Source: Nocardioidaceae bacterium (GTDB taxonomy: Bacteria; Actinomycetota; Actinomycetes; Propionibacteriales; Nocardioidaceae). From it: 11,247 bases of DNA. Shown here piece by piece: positions 6,258 to 11,247 of the stretch. The stretch lies in the NCBI GenBank assembly GCA_025966335.1, contig JAICRS010000088.1, forward strand, positions 1-11,247. Direction: 5' to 3'. The notes under the pieces were generated by a model, which was not told the origin of the DNA, did no database searches, and saw only the letters and a program-made list of their open reading frames with translations. Made by a program: the position numbers and the translations under genes. Every line of letters begins with the position of its first letter. The stretch's first letter is position 1.

Positions 6258-7340
6258 TCAGGCGTCGTAGTCGAGGACCACCGTGTCCGAGGTCGGGTGC
6301 GACTGGCAGGTCAGCACGTAGCCGCGCTCGATCTCCTCCGGCTCCAGCGCCCAGTTGGTGTCCATCTCCACCGTGCCCTCGAGCAGCTTCGCCCGGCAGG
6401 TCCCGCACACCCCGCCCTTGCAGGCGAACGGTGCGTCGGCGCGGACCGCGAGCGCGGCCTCGAGCACCGGGGGCCCGTCGGTGTGGAGCTTGAAGCGCGA
6501 CTGCCGGCCGTCCAGGGTGATCGTGACGTCCGCCCCGGTGGCCTCGGCGTCGACCGAGGGAGTCGTACGCCGGACCGGGGGGGCTGTCTCCACGTGGAAG
6601 ACCTCGGCGTGGACCGCCTTCTTCGAGACCCCCTCGGCGACCAGCAGCTTGCGCAGCGAGCTGACCATCTCGAACGGCCCGCACAGGAACCAGTGGTCGA
6701 CGGTCTCCGGCGGCACGATCGCGTCGAGGAACCGGCTCATCCGGTCGGTGTCGAGCCGCCCCGAGAACAGCTCGACCTCCTGCGGCTCCCGGGAGAGCAC
6801 GTGGACCAGGTGGAAGCGGTCGGCGTACCTGTCCTTGAGGTCCTCGACCTCCTCGAGGAACATCACCGTCTTGTGGGTGCGGTTTGCGTAGATGAGCGTG
6901 ACCCGGGACCGCGGCTCGGTCTCCAGCGTGGTGGCCACGATCGACAGCACCGGCGTGATCCCGGAGCCGGCCGCGATGCACACGTAGTGGTTCTGGTTCT
7001 CCGGGTCGAGCTCGGTGAAGAACCGCCCGCTCGGGGTCATCACGTCGAGCACGTCGCCGACCTTGAGCATCCCGAGCGCGTGCTCGGAGAACGCTCCCCC
7101 GGGCAGCCGCTTGACCGCGATCCGCAGCACCCCGGAGGACGCCGGTGAGCAGATCGAGTAGTTGCGGCGCACGTCGTCGCCGGCGAGCTCGGTGCGCACG
7201 GTGATGTGCTGGCCGTGCCTGAACTCGTAGTCCTCGCGCAGCTCCTCGGGCACGTCGAAGGTCACCGCGATCGAGTCGTCGGTCAGTGGTTCGATCCCGG
7301 CGATCGTCAGCGGGTGGAACACCGAGTGTCGGGCGCTCAC
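6258..7340 (-). CDS. paaE: 1,2-phenylacetyl-CoA epoxidase, reductase subunit PaaE
   Basis: Transfers electrons from NADPH through FAD and a [2Fe-2S] cluster to the PaaAC oxygenase. The protein is 360 residues, the family norm. The order is an N-terminal ferredoxin-reductase FAD domain (about 8-105, R59-N-Y-S62 motif), an NAD(P)-binding domain starting with AAGSGITPVLSI, a linker (about 250-270), and a C-terminal plant-type ferredoxin domain. The cluster cysteines C307, C312, C315 and C345 follow C-x4-C-x2-C-x29-C, so all ligands are present. The start is the GTG at 7340, one base after the paaD stop, giving VFHPLTIAGIEPL as expected. It is the last gene of the operon and is followed by the stem-loop region facing tetR. 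The older symbol paaK for this subunit should not be confused with the ligase. Confidence 0.96.
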   Translation of the reverse strand: MSARHSVFHPLTIAGIEPLTDDSIAVTFDVPEELREDYEFRHGQHITVRTELAGDDVRRNYSICSPASSGVLRIAVKRLPGGAFSEHALGMLKVGDVLDVMTPSGRFFTELDPENQNHYVCIAAGSGITPVLSIVATTLETEPRSRVTLIYANRTHKTVMFLEEVEDLKDRYADRFHLVHVLSREPQEVELFSGRLDTDRMSRFLDAIVPPETVDHWFLCGPFEMVSSLRKLLVAEGVSKKAVHAEVFHVETAPPVRRTTPSVDAEATGADVTITLDGRQSRFKLHTDGPPVLEAALAVRADAPFACKGGVCGTCRAKLLEGTVEMDTNWALEPEEIERGYVLTCQSHPTSDTVVLDYDA

Positions 7341-7341
7341 C

Positions 7342-7845
7342 TCAGATGGCCTTGAAGTGGTCGAAGGGTTCCTTGCAGGCGTTGCAGACCCACAGCGACT
7401 TGCACGCGGTCGACCCGAACCGGCTCAGCTCCCGGGTGTCCGGCGAGCCGCACTGGGTGCAGCGCACCGACAGCCTCACCGCGACCACGCCGTCGCCGCG
7501 TGGTTGAGGAGGCGCGATGCCGTACTCCGTCAGCTTGCGCTTGCCGTCCTCGCTCATCCAGTCGGTGGTCCAGGCCGGTGCCAGGACGAACTCGACGCTG
7601 ACGTCGTCGTACCCCTCCCGCGCCAGCGCCGCGATCACGTCGGTGCGGATCGCGTCCATCGCCGGGCAGCCGGAGTACGTCGGGGTGATCTGCACGTGCA
7701 CGTGTCCGTCGAGGTCCTCGCGCACGTCGCGCAGGATGCCCAGGTCCTCGATCGTGAGCACCGGCACCTCCGGATCCAGCACCGTCGCGGCAACGTCCCA
7801 CGCGGCGGACCGGGAGCGGGGTGGGAGATCGACGCGGGTCACCAT
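7342..7845 (-). CDS. paaD: Phenylacetyl-CoA epoxidase maturation protein PaaD
   Basis: PaaD belongs to the MIP18/SufT-like (DUF59) family and is needed for a functional epoxidase, probably by helping assemble its iron or Fe-S cofactor; it is not thought to be part of the final catalytic complex. It has 167 residues. The N-terminal DUF59 core (about 13-92) includes DPEVPVLTIEDLGILRDV (24-41) and the conserved TPTYSGCPAMD with C60. The C-terminal zinc-ribbon-like part has C129-x2-C132 and C154-x2-C157 plus C148, ending EPFDHFKAI, typical of PaaD and absent from plain DUF59 proteins. The ATG at 7845 overlaps the paaC stop by 7 bases; the next codon, GTG at 7842, would give a classic GTGA overlap and is an equally possible start. 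Confidence 0.95.
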   Translation of the reverse strand: MVTRVDLPPRSRSAAWDVAATVLDPEVPVLTIEDLGILRDVREDLDGHVHVQITPTYSGCPAMDAIRTDVIAALAREGYDDVSVEFVLAPAWTTDWMSEDGKRKLTEYGIAPPQPRGDGVVAVRLSVRCTQCGSPDTRELSRFGSTACKSLWVCNACKEPFDHFKAI

Positions 7846-8651
7846 GTCGCCCCCGGGTGCGAACGGGCCAGGTGCTGCATCTCGGCGAGCAGGTATCCCA
7901 TCTGCTCGTCGTGCACGCCGCGGCGACCGCCGGTGACGGCAGGGGGTACGTCGGGGAGGGTCAGCGTGGCCTCGGCGAGCACCCCGGCGACGTACTCCCG
8001 CCACGGACCGCGCAGCTCGGCCGGGTCGACGGCGACACCGCTCTCGACCAGGGCCGGGTCGAGGTGCTCGTTGCCGAACAGCTCCTCGACGTAGGGCCAC
8101 TCCGCGTCGACCGCCGCCTGCATCCGGGCGTGGGACAGCTCGGTGCCGTCGCCGAGCCGGAGCACCCACATCGTCGCGTGGTCACGGTGGTAGTCGACTT
8201 CCTTGACCGCCTTCGCGGCGATCGCGGCGAGGGTCTCGTCGGCGCTGCGCTGAAGCCGGGCGTAGAGCTCGTAGTGGTAGCTGGAGAGGAACAGCAGCCG
8301 CGCCATCGTCACGCCGAAGTCGCCGTTGGCGCGTTCGACCAGGTGCACGCTGCGGAAGTCGCGCTCGTCGCGGAAGTAGGCCAGGTCGTCCTCGGTGCGC
8401 GGCGGGTCCTCGAGCGAGCCGGCGTAGGTCAGCAGCGACCGGGCCTGGCCGAGCAGGTCGAGCGCGATGTTGCCGACCGCGACGTCCTCCTCGAGCTGCG
8501 GCGAGGCGGCGATCCACTCCGCCAGCCGCTGGGCCGCGACCAGCGAGTCGTCGCCCAACGACAACACGTAGCCGACCAATGCCGAGTTGTCAGGCCCTGT
8601 GACCGCCATAGCGCGCGTGGCGCCTGACAAGTCGGGAGACGGGGCGGTCAC
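7839..8651 (-). CDS. paaC: Phenylacetyl-CoA epoxidase structural subunit PaaC
   Basis: Ferritin-like partner of PaaA; in the known complex PaaA and PaaC form heterodimers in which PaaC supports the catalytic subunit. Family stretches are ALVGYVLSLGDDSLVAAQRLAEW (24-46), GNIALDLLGQARSLLTYAG (60-78), SSYHYELYARL and EVDYHRDHATMWVLRLGDGT. The GTG at 8651 overlaps the paaB stop as GTGA and has GGAG five bases upstream, giving 270 residues. An in-frame ATG at 8609 (MAVTGPDNSALVG) would give 256, closer to the roughly 250 of the E. coli protein, but its upstream region is a poorer ribosome binding site. The N-terminus is therefore uncertain by 14 residues while the identity is firm. Confidence 0.95.
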   Translation of the reverse strand: MTAPSPDLSGATRAMAVTGPDNSALVGYVLSLGDDSLVAAQRLAEWIAASPQLEEDVAVGNIALDLLGQARSLLTYAGSLEDPPRTEDDLAYFRDERDFRSVHLVERANGDFGVTMARLLFLSSYHYELYARLQRSADETLAAIAAKAVKEVDYHRDHATMWVLRLGDGTELSHARMQAAVDAEWPYVEELFGNEHLDPALVESGVAVDPAELRGPWREYVAGVLAEATLTLPDVPPAVTGGRRGVHDEQMGYLLAEMQHLARSHPGATW

Positions 8652-9009
8652 AGGTGCTCCACCCCCTCGGGGATGTCGTAGAAGGTGGGGTGCCGGTAGA
8701 TCTTGTCTCCGGCGGGGTCGAAGAACGAGTCCTTCTCGTCCGGGCTGGACGCGGTGATCGACGCGGCCGGCACCACCCACAGCGAGACGCCCTCCTGGCG
8801 GCGGGTGTAGAGGTCGCGGGCGTTGCGCAGCGCCATCGCCGCGTCCGGTGCGTGCAGGGAGCCGACGTGAACGTGGTTCAACCCTCGCTTGGCGCGCACG
8901 AACACCTCCCACAACGGCCAGTCGCGGCGGGACTCCTCGGCCGACCCACGGGCGGGGACACCGGTCACCGGTACGGCGCCGTGGCCGCCTCCGGCCTGGA
9001 GGTCGCTCA

Positions 9010-9010
<1 letters not shown>
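8648..9010 (-). CDS. paaB: Phenylacetyl-CoA epoxidase subunit PaaB
   Basis: A small subunit that bridges PaaAC dimers in the epoxidase complex. The conserved core is DWPLWEVFVRAKRGLNHVHVG followed by HAPDAAMALRNARDLYTRRQEG and SLWVVPAASI, ending DKIYRHPTFYDIPEGVEHL. The protein is 120 residues from the ATG at 9010, with about 27 residues before the core that the 95-residue E. coli protein lacks; this region is Gly/Ala/Val rich and looks unstructured. The paaA stop is embedded in GTGATG. The ATG is preferred over the GTG at 9013 because GGAGG lies 7 bases before it (4 before the GTG). The 4-base GTGA overlap with paaC at its end indicates coupled translation. Confidence 0.95.
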
Positions 9011-9996
<986 letters not shown>

Positions 9997-10003
9997 GGCG
10001 CCA

Positions 10004-10012
10004 AGCCTAACA
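10004..10012 (-). promoter_or_regulatory. Candidate extended -10 of a leaderless paa operon promoter
   Basis: On the minus strand TGTTAGGCT (TGn plus TAGGCT) ends 7 bases before the paaA ATG. A -35 with 17 bases spacing would be CGGTGA, a poor match, which fits an extended -10 promoter that may need no strong -35. Its upstream half is shared with the inverted repeat at 10008-10022. Confidence 0.6.
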
Positions 10013-10056
10013 GGATTTGTTACACCTCACCGCTCCGAGCGAGGCCGCGTGTAACA
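10008..10056. promoter_or_regulatory. Inverted-repeat cluster, candidate operator of the paa operon
   Basis: Two overlapping symmetries share the half-site TGTTA/TAACA. The first is TAACA-N5-TGTTA (10008-10022), which covers the paaA -10. The second pairs TGTTACAC (10018-10025) with GTGTAACA (10049-10056), perfect 8-base arms 23 bases apart. In this divergent gap such repeats are more likely repressor sites, possibly bridged in a loop, than a terminator. The bound protein is unknown. One caution is that TGTTA at 10012-10008 is also simply part of the extended -10. Confidence 0.5.
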
Positions 10057-10071
10057 CCGTGGGCCGGCCGG

Positions 10072-10101
10072 ACACCGCCCTGCAGCGCCCTTGAGCGGTG
10101 T
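10072..10101. repeat. Inverted repeat upstream of the GNAT gene
   Basis: ACACCGC (10072-10078) and GCGGTGT (10095-10101) are perfect 7-base complements with a 16-base loop, ending 15 bases before the GNAT start codon. It could be a hairpin in that gene's leader, ending just before its ribosome binding site, or an operator. No clear promoter for the GNAT gene is visible, so it is unknown whether this region is transcribed with it. Confidence 0.4.
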
Positions 10102-10116
10102 GGGCAGGATGGGAGC

Positions 10117-10683
10117 ATGAGCACTCCGGGAGGCGGCCCGACCGCCGACGTGTCCGTCCGGGTCGGGTGGGCCGACGACGCCACCGGCATCGCCGAGGTC
10201 CAGGTCCGCGCCTGGCGGCAGGCGTACGCCGGGCTGTTGCCCGAGGAGGTCGTGGCCGCGATGGACCCCTCGGACTTCGCCGCCGCCTGGCACACGTCCC
10301 TGAACCACCCGAAGGATGCCCGGAACCGGGTCCTGGTGGCCCTCGAGCGGAACACGATCCGCGGGTTCGCGATCACCGCGCCGGCCGAGGACCCCGACTG
10401 CGACCCGATCCTCGACGGCGAAGTCTCCGAGTTCACCGTCGACCCCGAGCACAACCGGCACGGCCACGGCTCCCGGCTGCTCCAGGCCTGCGCGGACACG
10501 CTGCGGGCCGACCGGTTCACCCGGGCGGTTCTCTGGCTCAACAGCACCGACGACGTGCTGCGCGGCTTCCTCGCCGAGGCCGGCTGGGCGGCGGACGGGG
10601 CGTTCCGGGAGCTCGACCTGCACGGTGACGGTTCGGTTACGGTCAAACAGGTCCGTCTTCACACCGATCTGTCCGAGTCCTAG
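10117..10683 (+). CDS. GNAT-family N-acetyltransferase
   Basis: A 188-residue GCN5-related acetyltransferase that would move an acetyl group from acetyl-CoA to an unknown amine. After a flexible N-terminus (1-11) the fold starts with VRVGWADDATGIAEVQVRAWRQAYAGLLP (14-42), a common GNAT opening. The acetyl-CoA pyrophosphate-binding motif A is FTVDPEHNRHGHGSRLL (106-122), with glycines 116 and 118 in the usual places but Asn113 where Gln or Arg is usual. LNSTDDVLRGFLAEAGWAADG matches motif B near the end. The ATG at 10117 has AGGA 7 bases upstream. The open frame extends much further upstream, but that part is antisense to paaA and paaB. It is transcribed divergently from the paa operon. Substrate unknown. 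Confidence 0.9.
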   Translation: MSTPGGGPTADVSVRVGWADDATGIAEVQVRAWRQAYAGLLPEEVVAAMDPSDFAAAWHTSLNHPKDARNRVLVALERNTIRGFAITAPAEDPDCDPILDGEVSEFTVDPEHNRHGHGSRLLQACADTLRADRFTRAVLWLNSTDDVLRGFLAEAGWAADGAFRELDLHGDGSVTVKQVRLHTDLSES

Positions 10684-10779
10684 GTTGGACGTGACGGAGA
10701 CGGCAACCAAACGGCTCCCTCGTTCGTCCTACTGGATGAGGGACCCCTCCACCAGGAGCGACGTCGATCGGGGAGAGAT

Positions 10780-11013
10780 GTGTTAGGACCACTGCCACGG
10801 CTGTACCGCATCATCGTCTCGGTCATCGCGCTCGCCGTCTTCGTGGCCGGCGGGGCCTGGGCCGCCTACACGTTCCCCTACCCGCGCCTGGTCAGCGTCG
10901 GGGCGACCATCGGCCTCGCGGTCGGCGCGGCCTGCGCGTTCCTGCTCCTCCACGAGAACCACGGGACGCAGTCCGCGCACATCAACCGCGGCCGGCGTAC
11001 CCACTACCGCTGA
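10780..11013 (+). CDS. Small two-helix membrane protein, function unknown
   Basis: A 77-residue protein I do not recognise. It has a short basic N-terminus (LPRLYR), a first hydrophobic helix at about residues 11-29, a short loop (YTFPYPR, 30-36) and a second helix at about 38-57. The tail is hydrophilic, starting HENHG and ending in a His/Arg-rich stretch (NRGRRTHYR). The two helices with a positive N-terminus suggest an inner-membrane hairpin. The start is the GTG at 10780 with GGAG 4 bases upstream; no other ATG or GTG precedes the first helix. The overlapping ATG at 10778 stops after two codons. Codon 2 is TTA, rare in high-GC actinobacteria. It lies 96 bases after the GNAT gene and is followed by a stem-loop. 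Coding is supported by codon use and hydrophobic pattern. Confidence 0.75.
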   Translation: MLGPLPRLYRIIVSVIALAVFVAGGAWAAYTFPYPRLVSVGATIGLAVGAACAFLLLHENHGTQSAHINRGRRTHYR

Positions 11014-11017
11014 CCTC

Positions 11018-11034
11018 CCGGCGGGTCCCGCCGG
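11018..11034 (+). terminator. GC-rich stem-loop after the small membrane protein gene
   Basis: CCGGCGGG (11018-11025) and CCCGCCGG (11027-11034) are perfect complements around a single T, so the usable hairpin is about 6 bp with a 5-base loop. It starts 4 bases after the TGA and precedes the azlC-like promoter. There is no T tract. It probably ends the upstream transcript before the next promoter. Confidence 0.5.
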
Positions 11035-11043
11035 ACCGAGCCT

Positions 11044-11052
11044 TGTTAGGTT
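11044..11052 (+). promoter_or_regulatory. Candidate extended -10 of a leaderless azlC-like promoter
   Basis: TGTTAGGTT, identical to the nonamer before thyA, ends six bases before the GTG at 11059, the same spacing as at thyA. No -35 match is seen at 17 or 18 bases, and no ribosome binding site precedes the GTG. Confidence 0.6.
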
Positions 11053-11058
11053 CAGCCG

Positions 11059-11247
11059 GTGACCGCCGCGCCGCCCCCGCCGCCTCGGCTCGACCCGGGT
11101 GAGCGCCGGGCCATCGTCCGTGACGGGATCGCGGTCGGCGTGGCCACCGGCGCGTACGGCGTCTCGTTCGGCGCCATCTCGGTGGCTGCCGGACTGAGCA
11201 TCCTGCAGACCTGTGTGCTCTCGCTGCTGGTGTTCACCGGCGCGACC
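11059..11247 (+). CDS. AzlC-family branched-chain amino acid permease, 5' part only
   Basis: The first 63 codons of a membrane protein cut off by the right edge. After a polar N-terminus with five consecutive prolines (5-9) comes RRAIVRDGIAVGVATGAYGVSFGAISVAAGLS (residues about 16-47), then LSLLVFTGAT. The spacing of the small residues and the final S-L-L-x-F-T-G-A match the start of AzlC, the large subunit of a branched-chain amino acid exporter that normally pairs with a small AzlD protein, expected just beyond this window. The GTG at 11059 is chosen because a -10 element lies six bases upstream and the conserved region starts soon after. Family assignment rests on the N-terminal quarter only. 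Confidence 0.8.
   Translation, partial: MTAAPPPPPRLDPGERRAIVRDGIAVGVATGAYGVSFGAISVAAGLSILQTCVLSLLVFTGAT

Noticed and set aside
10105..10116. CAGGAT six bases before the GNAT ATG as another leaderless promoter
   Set aside because: The first base of TAnnnT is missing and AGGA here works well as a ribosome binding site at 7 bases spacing. The evidence does not decide, so it was not listed.
10684..10779. The 96-base gap between the GNAT gene and the membrane protein gene as a terminator or promoter region
   Set aside because: Only 4-base stems (for example GAGG/CCTC at 10738-10749) and no -35/-10 pair were found, too little to call.
10781..10789. TGTTAGGAC, close to the extended -10 nonamer, at the start of the small membrane protein gene
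   Set aside because: The final base is C, not T, and no start codon follows at 6-7 bases. A promoter here would start inside the gene, which already has its own ribosome binding site.

Overview
The window looks like an ordinary chromosomal stretch from a high-GC actinobacterium. Nocardioides or a close relative in the Propionibacteriales is the best guess. The reasons are strongly G/C-ending codon use, frequent GTG starts, stop/start overlaps, the actinobacterial thyA-folA-dapA-rnj order and a five-gene paaABCDE set. The taxon is inferred from gene content, not from a marker gene. I see no mobile element, CRISPR array, tRNA or rRNA. No gap between genes exceeds about 130 bases.

Left part (1-3800, minus strand): thyA, folA, dapA and rnj in reading order; rnj runs off the left edge. 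ThyA makes dTMP and releases dihydrofolate, and FolA recycles it. The two genes share an ATGA overlap. DapA starts the lysine/diaminopimelate branch needed for cell wall. RNase J is a global RNA processing enzyme. dapA has a promoter-like hexamer of its own, and dapA and rnj are joined by an unusual pair of ATGA junctions.

Middle part (3800-6250): a secreted trypsin-like protease on the minus strand is followed by a stem-loop terminator just upstream of the thyA promoter. A two-gene plus-strand operon diverges from it: an alpha/beta hydrolase overlapping a TetR-family repressor. The hydrolase has a textbook TTGACA-N17-TAGCTT promoter with an inverted repeat inside it, a candidate site for the TetR protein.

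Right part (6250-9996, minus strand): paaA-B-C-D-E encode the phenylacetyl-CoA 1,2-epoxidase complex, the oxygenase step of aerobic phenylacetate degradation. The genes overlap or nearly touch, so they are probably one mRNA. The paaA promoter region holds inverted repeats that could be an operator. No other paa genes (paaK, paaG, paaZ and so on) lie in the window.

Right edge (10117-11247, plus strand): a GNAT acetyltransferase, a small two-helix membrane protein followed by a stem-loop, and the start of an AzlC-family transporter.

The most interesting signal is regulatory. Five transcription units (dapA, thyA, the hydrolase, paaA, azlC) each carry a TAGnnT hexamer ending 6 or 7 bases before the start codon, with no convincing ribosome binding site. 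That is the arrangement of leaderless mRNAs. I did not find an obviously new multi-gene system.
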